From Sporomusa ovata DSM 2662 (GTDB lineage: Bacteria > Bacillota > Negativicutes > Sporomusales > Sporomusaceae): a stretch of DNA of 64,000 bases. Position numbers and translations under genes: made by a program. Below the pieces are notes generated by a model. It was not told the origin of the DNA. It saw only the letters and a list, made by a program, of their open reading frames with translations, and did no database searches. Below, in pieces: positions 55,697 to 63,553 of this stretch; position 1 is the stretch's first letter; each line of letters opens with the position of its first letter. The DNA is taken from contig NZ_ASXP01000004.1 in the NCBI RefSeq assembly GCF_000445445.1, positions 124,001-188,000 of the forward strand, given 5' to 3'.

Positions 55697-58600
55697 TTGT
55701 CGATACTAAACCTGACAAGAAAGATAAAACGAATTAAAAAAAATCTGGCGGAAACAGTTGTTTTTTGCATGGTGTTTATGCTACTGGCAGCAGGTTATCC
55801 CGGAATCGCTTTGGCCGGAAACGTTGGGGATGTGGTTGCTGAAGTGGCCGGTCGAAACTTTAAATCACCCAGCACTTATTCTGGTATTGAAGAAACCGAA
55901 TCGGGTGGAAAATATAGATATAATACAGCCAGAGGCAGCGGCGGTGTTCATATTGCTATAAATGAGCCGCTTGAAGGAACGGACATACAGACGCTAATTA
56001 ATTTGCACGATTTTGGCGAAGGCGAAATATTGGTTTTCTTCATGCAGGGCTATGAAATTAAACAGAGGGCTATGCGACGCAATTTTCCCAATGACACTAT
56101 TGTGTGGGCAGAACTGCCGGGCTATTTGATTACGGCTTCCATAAAAAATACCGGCAGTGGTAAAGCTGCCGATTTACAGAAGGCCAAAAGCTTAATCCAG
56201 CAGATGGTTGAGGGACTAACACGCAGCGGTCTGGTGAAACCGGCAGTTCCGGATAACTCCCAAAAGACTGTTAAGAGCAGCGGCCAGTCGGCTCCCGCTC
56301 CTTCGACGGCGGTTACCGGCAAGCCGCTGGGGGAATCTGTGCTGGTAGCCAATACCATGAATATTGGCGGCGTATATAATAAACCTACTGCGCCGACCAC
56401 CTTTACCCTCAACCAACCGCATCTGGTAACCGGTATAGTCACCTATCACTGGAATAATGGCCGGGGGGCGGCGCCGGGCAGCATCGTGCTGCGGGACGGC
56501 AACGGCAAGGTATACGGCCCTTGGCAGGCCGGTTCCCGGCCGGGTCAGGGGGGCGTCCCCAACGCTTACTGGGAAGTAGCGCCCAATATCGTTATCCCGG
56601 CCGGGACCTATACAATTATCGACTCGGACCCGGCCACTTGGGCGCAAAATACGCAGTCCGGCGGCCGGGGTATGGCGGAAGTAAAGGCTACGCCACACTT
56701 TGCAGTGAACGGCGGCCATTCCGGCAGTCAGTCGTCATCCGGCGGATGGACGTCAAGTCCGGCCGGAGTCGGTTCGGTCGGCAACATACCCGGTCCCTCC
56801 AATACCACCGAAGCAATCGTCGGCGTGGCGGTGCCGGGATTGATCGCCACCGGACTAGGGGCTCTGGCCGGCTTAGGCGGAGGAGGCGGGGGCTTTGCGC
56901 CTTCGGGCGGAACGCCTTTATCGCCGACTGGTGGAGGCTCATTTCCCGGGGCGGGAGGATCTTATCCGGGAGCGGGAGCCGGACAGCCTGGTGCGGCGCA
57001 AACAGTCAGCCAACTGGGCAGAAGAAGGCAACCGGAAATCATTATTGATACGGCTGACATGGGTCAAGGGTCTATCACTACCGGAAATCAGGCCCCTTCG
57101 GAATATGGGTTAATCGTGAAGACAGCCGCTGAAGAAGCCGCGCTGCGGATTCAGCCGGAGTCCGGCATAATAATTGAAACTGTCGCTGAGGCTGGGATTT
57201 TCATTCAAACAGAGCAAAACGCACAGCCTCCTTTGTCGGGAGCAGGCGTCTTTGACACGGGCATATTAATCGATACCAGCGCTATCGAGGCTGCCGGTCC
57301 GGCTGCCGACGCAATTGGGTCTGAAACGAAAATTGCGACAGATGCGCCGGTTGAAAATGCCGCAGAGAAAGGGTCACAGACGGCGGACGAAAGCGCAGGC
57401 CCGGATTATAAAAACGAATTGGCTGAAACTTATGATGAAAGCGGTTTTGACCCTGAAGGCTATGATCGACAGGGCTTTGATAAGGCTGGTTATGACCGGG
57501 CAGGCTTTGATAAAGAAGGCTTTGACAAAGAGGGTTACAATAAAGCGGGCTTTAACGCCGAAGGTTATGACCGGGCAGGCTATAATAAAGCAGGGTTTGA
57601 CAAAGCAGGGTTCAACCGTGAGGGCTTCGACCAGGCCGGCTTTAATAAAGAAGGCTTTAATAAAGAAGGCTTTAACAAAGAAGGTTTTGACAAAGCGGGC
57701 TTTAACGCCGAAGGTTATGACCGGGCAGGCTATAATAAAGCAGGGTTTGACAAAGCAGGGTTCAACCGTGAGGGCTTCGACCAGGCCGGCTTTAGTAAGG
57801 AAGGCTTTAACAAAGAAGGTTTTGACAAAGCGGGCTTTAACGCCGAAGGTTATGACCGGGCAGGCTATAATAAAGTTGGGTTTGACAAAGCAGGGTTTAA
57901 TCGTGAGGGCTTCGACCAGGCCGGCTTTAGTAAGGAAGGCTTTAACAAAGAAGGTTTTGACAAAGCGGGCTTTAATGCCGAAGGTTATGACCGGGCGGGC
58001 TTTGATAAGGCTGGGTTTGACAAAGCAGGGTTTAATCGTGAGGGCTTCGACCAGACCGGCTTTAATAAAGAAGGTTTTAACAAAGAGGGTTTTGACAAAG
58101 CAGGCTACAATAGAGCGGGCTTTAACGCCGAAGGTTATAACCGGGCAGGCTATAATAAGGCTGGGTTTGACAAAGCAGGGTTTAACCGGGAGGGCTTTGA
58201 CCAGGCCGGTTTTGATAAAGCCGGTTTTAACAAAGAAGGCTTCAACAAAGCGGATTTTGATAAGGCGGGCTACAATAAAGCGGGCTTTGATGCTAAAGGT
58301 TTTGACCGGGAGGGCTTCGATAAAGCGGGATTAGACAAAGACGGTTATGGGCGCAACGGTTTTAACGCCCAGGGTTTCGACAGGGAAGGCTATGACGTCA
58401 ACGGTTATAATGCCAAAGGGTTTAACCGCAACGGTTATGATGCCAAGGGTTACAATGCGGCCGGCTTTGATAAAGAAGGTTTTGATAAAGCGGGCTGGGA
58501 TGCTGAAGGCTATGGTCGGGACGGGTTAAACAAGGAAGGCTTTGACCGGCAGGGGTATGATAAGTCCGGTTATGATAAAGAGGGTTATGATCGTGAAGGT

Positions 58601-61600
58601 TATGACAAACAGGGTCGGCAGCGGGAAGGCTATGACGAATACGGTTACGATAAGAAAGGCTTTAACAAAGACGGTTTCGACAAGGACGGTTATGACCGGG
58701 AAGGCTTTAATTATGAAGGCTACAACCGCAGCGGGTATGATCCCTGGGGCTATGACAAACGGGGCTATGGCAAGGACGGCTACCATTGGAGTGGTTACAA
58801 CGCCGACGGATATGACCGCAATGGGCGGCATTGGAGTGAGAATCCATATGAGGGAGACGGTAATCCGTTCAATGTCCTTACCAGCAACGCCCAGCGTACT
58901 TTTGGCGAAGGAAAGGTCACTCCGCACGGCACGACCGAGGTTAGTGAAATAGATTGGCAGCCGAAGAAACCGCCTTTAGGGGATCCGTATCCCAAAACGG
59001 TGGAAAAATACGGAGCCAAACCCTGGACGGATGAGATACCGTGTCCGGAACCGGAAAAACCGTCTGATGCCAAACCGGAAGATACAGGCGTTATCGGGCC
59101 GGAGGACCCCATGAACACACTGAAACAGCACGGTCAGGATAAAGACGCCTCCGCGGCTGGTGAGAAGGGAGGATCCGTTCCCGCTGCTGAACCGGAAGGG
59201 GCGGATGGACCGGCTATCCCCGGAGAAGGAGTGCCGGTTCCTGAGGATACGCAGGCCCCGGATTCCGGCACGCCGGGATGGCCCCAAGATGGGGAAAAAC
59301 GCATCCTGGTAGGGAAAACGGATGGACGCAGCATTGAAATTGAATATGATGGTAAAACCGGCGAATGGGTCAATACAGAAACCGGCAATAGCTTTGACCC
59401 GGACAGATTTGAACAGTGGCAGGACGACCTGGCGGAAGACCGGAGACGGATCGCGGAAGATATAGATAAGATGAGCCAGCGCCAGGATGCCCACAGTCAG
59501 GCCGTCGACCAGAAAATGACCGAATGGAAAAAGCTGGAGCAAATGCAGAAAGCGGCTGATAAATATAATATCGGCGAACCAGGCGGCCCCGGGGATGTTG
59601 ACAAGGCCATCCAGAAACTGAAAGATGATATGCTGGCCGGGAGAGAATTCGACCAGGAACAGGTGGATAAGATCAGGCGGGTAATTGACAACCGCATACT
59701 GGGAAAAACAACTGCCGATACCGGGGATCGCTGGGAAGAAGTCCCCTGGTACAAAGACCTGGATTCGGCCCTGAAAGCCAATGCGGAGACGGCCAGGGAA
59801 GTAGTGACCGGCGAAAAGGCCGACGGCAGCATTTCCTGGGCGGGAATGGGAGCCAGAGTAGCTATCGGAGCAGCCACAGGGGGAGCTTCAGAGTATGTTA
59901 TGACCGTGGCTGAAGCCATGCATCGCATTAAGGGTTCGGTAGACAAAGGAGAATCGGATGTTCGTGCTGTTGTCAAAGCTATCGGACAACTGGTTCTGGA
60001 AGAACTTGGCGGAGAAATGATTGGCGCTGCCGGGGGTAAGGCCATGCAGCAGTTTGCGGAGAAATTCCCGAACTTTACGAATAAGGCCGGGGATTTAGCG
60101 GAAAAAATCGGCTTGGCCGTTGCCGCCGGTGATCAAATTGCCAGCAGTAAACTGGGGCTCATCGGCAAACAAAGCGCCGAGGAGGCGCTGGCGGACCTGG
60201 CCAAACGAATGGACGACATTGGCGCCGGCGGGCTAAGAAAGGTTCTGGATGATAAGATTGCCGACGCGGGTCTGAAAGTGGCCAGCGCGGACGACCTGAC
60301 CAAAGCCTTTGGCAAACAAGCCGCAGACGGCGGTGACGGTCTGGGCAAAGCAATCGGCAAGGCGGCCGCAGGCGGCAGTGACGACATAGCCGGTAGGGCC
60401 GGCAAGGCGGCTGCAAGCGGCAGTGACGATATGGCCAGAGGAGCCGGCAATTCAGCCGACGGGCCTGACCTGCCCGGCCACAAAGGGGCCGGTGCGGCGG
60501 ATGAGGCAGCCGGGGCAGCGGGGAAAACTGTTCCTGCCGATAAACCGACCCGGGGAGCCCGTGCAGAGACTGAAGTGTTAAATGACCCGAAGGCAGTGGC
60601 AAAAGCGGAAGCTTCTTTGCAAAAGAAGATGGATGACTTTGCTAAGCTGCCAGAGACCAAAAAGCAGGAACTCATAAAGGATCAGGCCGTTTATGACGAA
60701 TACCGGCTGCAAGCCGAAGAGAAAAACTGGGAACTGGCCGACAAAGTACAGCGGGGCGAAGAACTTAGTGTCGACGATGTCCTGAAAATGAAAGCCGATC
60801 CGGCGGCGATGCGGAAGCTGAAAGATATGCAGAATATGGATGGTCTGGGAGCAGAATTGGGAGAGTCGGGAGCCATCAATGTGCAGAAAAAATTTAATGA
60901 AACCTTAGAAGCCAGAGTATATGAACCCAGCCGCACGGAGGTGGTCGATTCGCTGAAGGGTAAATACGGAGAAGTTAGGGTGGAGACGGTTAGGACGCCC
61001 GGCAAGGAATATCAGCCCTGGGACATCAACACCGACAATGATATTATCGCCCTGCGTAAAGTAAATGGACCCAATGGTCCGGAATGGGTGGAGATACCCC
61101 GTGGTGAATGGGAGGATGTTTATTTTGAATCCTATGCCAGGCATACCGGTTTTGATCCCCAGGATGCGGCCCGCAGGTTTCCTGACGAAAACTGGCAAAA
61201 CATGTCTCCGGCGGAACAGTACCGCAAGTGGGGAGAACTGCACGGCGAAAGCCCCACAGATGTTACGCATCTGGAAGCTGGCCGGGATTTCAGCGGTCAG
61301 AGAACCTGGATTAGAAAAGACGGCGATCTCCCGGGCCGGCCTATGATCGAGGCTACACCGGAGGAGATTGCCCGCGGTGTTGAGACCGTGACGATTGACG
61401 GCAGGCAAATGCGGCCGGCCAGCGGCGCCGAATTGGTTCAAAGGGGGCAGGGGACTTTGCTGGATTCGGAACAACTGGGCATGATGGAAAAGTACAAAAT
61501 CGATCATTATTGGCAAAAGGGCGATATCAAGAGTCAGACCGAGGCCATGGAGCAACTGCGCAAGGCTGGATCCCAGGCGCAGAATCTGGAACAGGGTTAT

Positions 61601-61789
61601 CGAAATATGGGCTATAAAATTACCGATATGCCGGGAAATATGGAGAAAGGTCTTGCTGTGGTCAATGACAGCAGCCTGTCTCCGACCGCCCGGGCCGCCC
61701 GGTTGGCAGAGTTGGGCTACGACAGCCCGGGAGATTTTGTAGATAAATTGACCAGCCGCATCGGATCGCTAAGAACGGCCAGAAAATAG
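55697..61789 (+). CDS. 2030-residue exported protein with a [FY][DN]xxG pentapeptide tract
   Basis: TTG start after 'gggggg'. Layout by residue: 1-40 long basic signal sequence ending 'GIALAGN'; 42-170 globular N-terminal domain; 218-332 a domain with 'TYHWNNGRG', 'GGVPNAYWE' and 'DSDPATWAQN', a pattern I have seen in other large bacterial surface proteins; 370-402 a hydrophobic Gly-rich segment; 402-578 low complexity with repeated 'IIIDT/IIIET/ILIDT' strands; 579-1043 the pentapeptide tract; 1044-1200 Pro/Glu-rich linker; 1200-1340 coiled coil; about 1380-1500 Ala/Gly-rich region with hydrophobic stretches; 1600-2030 a charged helical C-terminal domain. No sortase motif or S-layer domain is seen. 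I recognise no function. The C-terminal diversity recalls polymorphic secreted proteins, but no toxin motif is visible. Confidence 0.85.
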   Translation: MSILNLTRKIKRIKKNLAETVVFCMVFMLLAAGYPGIALAGNVGDVVAEVAGRNFKSPSTYSGIEETESGGKYRYNTARGSGGVHIAINEPLEGTDIQTLINLHDFGEGEILVFFMQGYEIKQRAMRRNFPNDTIVWAELPGYLITASIKNTGSGKAADLQKAKSLIQQMVEGLTRSGLVKPAVPDNSQKTVKSSGQSAPAPSTAVTGKPLGESVLVANTMNIGGVYNKPTAPTTFTLNQPHLVTGIVTYHWNNGRGAAPGSIVLRDGNGKVYGPWQAGSRPGQGGVPNAYWEVAPNIVIPAGTYTIIDSDPATWAQNTQSGGRGMAEVKATPHFAVNGGHSGSQSSSGGWTSSPAGVGSVGNIPGPSNTTEAIVGVAVPGLIATGLGALAGLGGGGGGFAPSGGTPLSPTGGGSFPGAGGSYPGAGAGQPGAAQTVSQLGRRRQPEIIIDTADMGQGSITTGNQAPSEYGLIVKTAAEEAALRIQPESGIIIETVAEAGIFIQTEQNAQPPLSGAGVFDTGILIDTSAIEAAGPAADAIGSETKIATDAPVENAAEKGSQTADESAGPDYKNELAETYDESGFDPEGYDRQGFDKAGYDRAGFDKEGFDKEGYNKAGFNAEGYDRAGYNKAGFDKAGFNREGFDQAGFNKEGFNKEGFNKEGFDKAGFNAEGYDRAGYNKAGFDKAGFNREGFDQAGFSKEGFNKEGFDKAGFNAEGYDRAGYNKVGFDKAGFNREGFDQAGFSKEGFNKEGFDKAGFNAEGYDRAGFDKAGFDKAGFNREGFDQTGFNKEGFNKEGFDKAGYNRAGFNAEGYNRAGYNKAGFDKAGFNREGFDQAGFDKAGFNKEGFNKADFDKAGYNKAGFDAKGFDREGFDKAGLDKDGYGRNGFNAQGFDREGYDVNGYNAKGFNRNGYDAKGYNAAGFDKEGFDKAGWDAEGYGRDGLNKEGFDRQGYDKSGYDKEGYDREGYDKQGRQREGYDEYGYDKKGFNKDGFDKDGYDREGFNYEGYNRSGYDPWGYDKRGYGKDGYHWSGYNADGYDRNGRHWSENPYEGDGNPFNVLTSNAQRTFGEGKVTPHGTTEVSEIDWQPKKPPLGDPYPKTVEKYGAKPWTDEIPCPEPEKPSDAKPEDTGVIGPEDPMNTLKQHGQDKDASAAGEKGGSVPAAEPEGADGPAIPGEGVPVPEDTQAPDSGTPGWPQDGEKRILVGKTDGRSIEIEYDGKTGEWVNTETGNSFDPDRFEQWQDDLAEDRRRIAEDIDKMSQRQDAHSQAVDQKMTEWKKLEQMQKAADKYNIGEPGGPGDVDKAIQKLKDDMLAGREFDQEQVDKIRRVIDNRILGKTTADTGDRWEEVPWYKDLDSALKANAETAREVVTGEKADGSISWAGMGARVAIGAATGGASEYVMTVAEAMHRIKGSVDKGESDVRAVVKAIGQLVLEELGGEMIGAAGGKAMQQFAEKFPNFTNKAGDLAEKIGLAVAAGDQIASSKLGLIGKQSAEEALADLAKRMDDIGAGGLRKVLDDKIADAGLKVASADDLTKAFGKQAADGGDGLGKAIGKAAAGGSDDIAGRAGKAAASGSDDMARGAGNSADGPDLPGHKGAGAADEAAGAAGKTVPADKPTRGARAETEVLNDPKAVAKAEASLQKKMDDFAKLPETKKQELIKDQAVYDEYRLQAEEKNWELADKVQRGEELSVDDVLKMKADPAAMRKLKDMQNMDGLGAELGESGAINVQKKFNETLEARVYEPSRTEVVDSLKGKYGEVRVETVRTPGKEYQPWDINTDNDIIALRKVNGPNGPEWVEIPRGEWEDVYFESYARHTGFDPQDAARRFPDENWQNMSPAEQYRKWGELHGESPTDVTHLEAGRDFSGQRTWIRKDGDLPGRPMIEATPEEIARGVETVTIDGRQMRPASGAELVQRGQGTLLDSEQLGMMEKYKIDHYWQKGDIKSQTEAMEQLRKAGSQAQNLEQGYRNMGYKITDMPGNMEKGLAVVNDSSLSPTARAARLAELGYDSPGDFVDKLTSRIGSLRTARK
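57431..58825 (+). repeat. 93 consecutive 15-base units encoding [FY][DN]xxG pentapeptides
   Basis: Counted by hand, 93 in-register pentapeptides run without interruption (residues 579-1043 of the large protein). Position 1 is F or Y (rarely L, W, R), 2 is D or N (rarely S, G, H, Q), 3-4 are mostly KA, KE, RE, RA, QA, AE, and 5 is G except one D. Units 9-45 form a higher-order repeat: one 10-unit block (150 bases) and then three 9-unit blocks (135 bases) beginning FNAEG-YDRAG and ending FDKAG, nearly identical in DNA. The 3' part is more diverged. Confidence 0.95.
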
Positions 61790-61836
61790 AGAAATAAGAG
61801 CTTTAGCAACTATTGAGCAGGTAAGGAGGCATGAAA

Positions 61837-62925
61837 ATGGACATGAAGCAAGGACCGGTGAAGATGGAGGTTTTCAAGCTGGAGCCGGGGGATATCGACC
61901 ATTTATTCAGACGATCCGGCCTGACTGGCAACCCTTTGTCAGTCTTTCGATATAATGCGGAGCAGGCGGCAGTCACTAGCCCGTCAGCCCGGTTTAAAAC
62001 GTTGACGGAAAGTCCCGCGTTTCAGACCATTGCCCGGCAACTGCTGGAGCCGGATTTAAAGATTTCCTTCCATACCGGCGGGGCCAATGCGGCGGAAGAT
62101 CAGTATTACGCCCTGCTGTCTAAGGAAACAAGTACGGTTTTAGCACAGTTTAGCAGCGCCGAGGGAGATTTGCTTCTGTTGTATTTCCCCGGGGAAAAAG
62201 CTTTTCTGGAATGGTGGACCGGCACTTACGCCTCCCCGGGCATGGACGACTACCCGGCACTATTCGGCAGCGGTATTTTGGAGAGCGAGGTTCTGATCTG
62301 CGCTCTGCATTGTGTGGATATGTATCGCCGCTTTTATCTGGAGAGCATGCTGGATTATCGCGGGGTAGTAGATGTAGCCGCCAGCAGCGCGGATTTTGGG
62401 CAATTATTGAAACGGGCTCTGGCCAGCGGTGATAAGCGCTGGCTGCTGCCGGCTCTGGTTGAAATAACGCCGGGCCTGAAGAGCATTCCCATAGCCTTAA
62501 AGCCGGAACATATGCAAAAAATTGAGGAATTGGGCTTTATCACCAGCAAAGATGCTGTTTTCACGCTGGCGGAACGTTCCCGGCTGATGGGGACCGAATT
62601 TATCAGCGCCTGGATGAATGCCACCGGCTGGCAGGCTAGTGCGTTGATTAAAGGGGAGGAAAGGAGCCTGTCCCGGGTATTTCTGGCCGTAACAGCTTTT
62701 ACCAATCACCTGTTTTCCTTTGAAACCGGCAGCGGAGGAGAAGGCCGTTTTCGTCACCAGACCGCCAATGCGTCTGAATTGGCAGGGACTTTGCTGCAAT
62801 GGACGACCGCTTTGCGCCGGGCTGTTCCTGCCGGAGCCGGACCGCAGCGGAATTTTTGCGGGCAGTGCGGCGGAAAGATTAGCCCGGACAAAAAGTTTTG
62901 CGGTCATTGCGGGGCTGCCTTATGA
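61837..62925 (+). CDS. protein with C-terminal zinc ribbon, downstream of the large repeat protein
   Basis: A 362-residue, apparently soluble protein. Most of it is an unrecognised alpha/beta region ('YYALLSKETSTVLAQFSSAEGDLLLLYFPGEKAFLEWW', in parts; 'LPALVEITPGLKSIPIALKPEHMQKIEELGFI', in parts). The last 25 residues form a zinc ribbon (CGQC-x10-CGHC). ATG 61837 is 7 bases after 'aaggagg'; ATG 61831 is too close. It is the third zinc-ribbon gene of the operon and, unlike the others, has the ribbon at the C-terminus and no membrane helix. A peripheral partner role is only a guess. Confidence 0.75.
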   Translation: MDMKQGPVKMEVFKLEPGDIDHLFRRSGLTGNPLSVFRYNAEQAAVTSPSARFKTLTESPAFQTIARQLLEPDLKISFHTGGANAAEDQYYALLSKETSTVLAQFSSAEGDLLLLYFPGEKAFLEWWTGTYASPGMDDYPALFGSGILESEVLICALHCVDMYRRFYLESMLDYRGVVDVAASSADFGQLLKRALASGDKRWLLPALVEITPGLKSIPIALKPEHMQKIEELGFITSKDAVFTLAERSRLMGTEFISAWMNATGWQASALIKGEERSLSRVFLAVTAFTNHLFSFETGSGGEGRFRHQTANASELAGTLLQWTTALRRAVPAGAGPQRNFCGQCGGKISPDKKFCGHCGAAL

Positions 62926-62975
62926 AACAAGGATTGCGGGGTGAAGGCGTAAGAGGCAAAGAAGGAGGAAGGGAA

Positions 62976-63536
62976 ATGTTTGTCGGAATGATTGTCGGCG
63001 GCACTTTAGTGCTCCTTGTGGTCCTATTTTTAATTGTTACCTATAACACTTTGGTGCGCTTGCGGCAAAGGGTTCAGAATGCCTGGTCACAGGTCGATGT
63101 CCAGCTTAAAAGGCGCTATGACTTGATCCCAAACCTGGTAAATGCGGTTAAAGGCTATGCGCAGCATGAGAAAGAAACGCTGGACAGAGTGACTCAGGCA
63201 AGAAACATGGCGATAGCAGCCGGGAGCGTGGCCGAGCAGGCCCGGGCGGAAAACATGCTAAGCGGAGCGTTAAAGTCTCTGTTCGTAGTAGCCGAAGCCT
63301 ATCCCGAACTAAAGGCCAACACTAATTTCCTGCAGCTGCAGACCGAACTTAGCGATACGGAAAGCAAGATTGCTTTTGCCCGTCAGTTTTACAATGACAC
63401 GGTGCAAAATTTCAACACGGAAATAGAATTGTTCCCGGCGAATCTGGTGGCCGGCATGCTGGGGTTTGCGATGGTTGATTATTTTACCCTGCGGGAGGAA
63501 GCGGAAGCCCGTCAGAATGTGCAGGTGACTTTTTAA
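62976..63536 (+). CDS. lemA: LemA family membrane protein
   Basis: A 186-residue LemA protein: an N-terminal membrane helix ('MIVGGTLVLLVVLFLIVTYNTLV' in parts), then the family motif 'RVQNAWSQVDVQLKRRYDLIPNLVNAVKGYAQHEKETL' (in parts), 'ELSDTESKIAFARQFYNDTVQNFN' (in parts) and 'FPANLVAGMLGF'. LemA proteins have short extracytoplasmic or cytoplasmic tails and a four-helix body; function is poorly known. ATG 62976 lies 7 bases after 'aaggagg'. Pairing with a DUF2207 gene, as next, is a common arrangement. Confidence 0.94.
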   Translation: MFVGMIVGGTLVLLVVLFLIVTYNTLVRLRQRVQNAWSQVDVQLKRRYDLIPNLVNAVKGYAQHEKETLDRVTQARNMAIAAGSVAEQARAENMLSGALKSLFVVAEAYPELKANTNFLQLQTELSDTESKIAFARQFYNDTVQNFNTEIELFPANLVAGMLGFAMVDYFTLREEAEARQNVQVTF

Positions 63537-63553
63537 AGGAGATTTCTTATATT

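Noticed and set aside
57315..58334. A 339-codon + strand ORF in another frame within the repeat protein gene
   Set aside because: Because the repeat unit is 15 bases, every frame stays open and periodic; its basic, Leu/Thr/Lys-rich translation has no SD or start context and is a shadow of the [FY][DN]xxG frame.
57431..58825. CRISPR array
   Set aside because: Repeats are contiguous 15-base coding units with no spacers, inside an open frame.
57431..58825. RHS/YD repeat or classical pentapeptide-repeat (A[DN]LxX) protein
   Set aside because: The period is strictly 5 residues, not about 20, and Gly, not a small residue such as Ala, precedes each aromatic; Glu at the would-be inward position does not fit the classical solenoid.
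59497..60675. Long minus-strand ORFs opposite the C-terminal part of the large protein
   Set aside because: Ser/Ala/Pro-rich antisense translations of a GC-rich gene, no SD, no family similarity.
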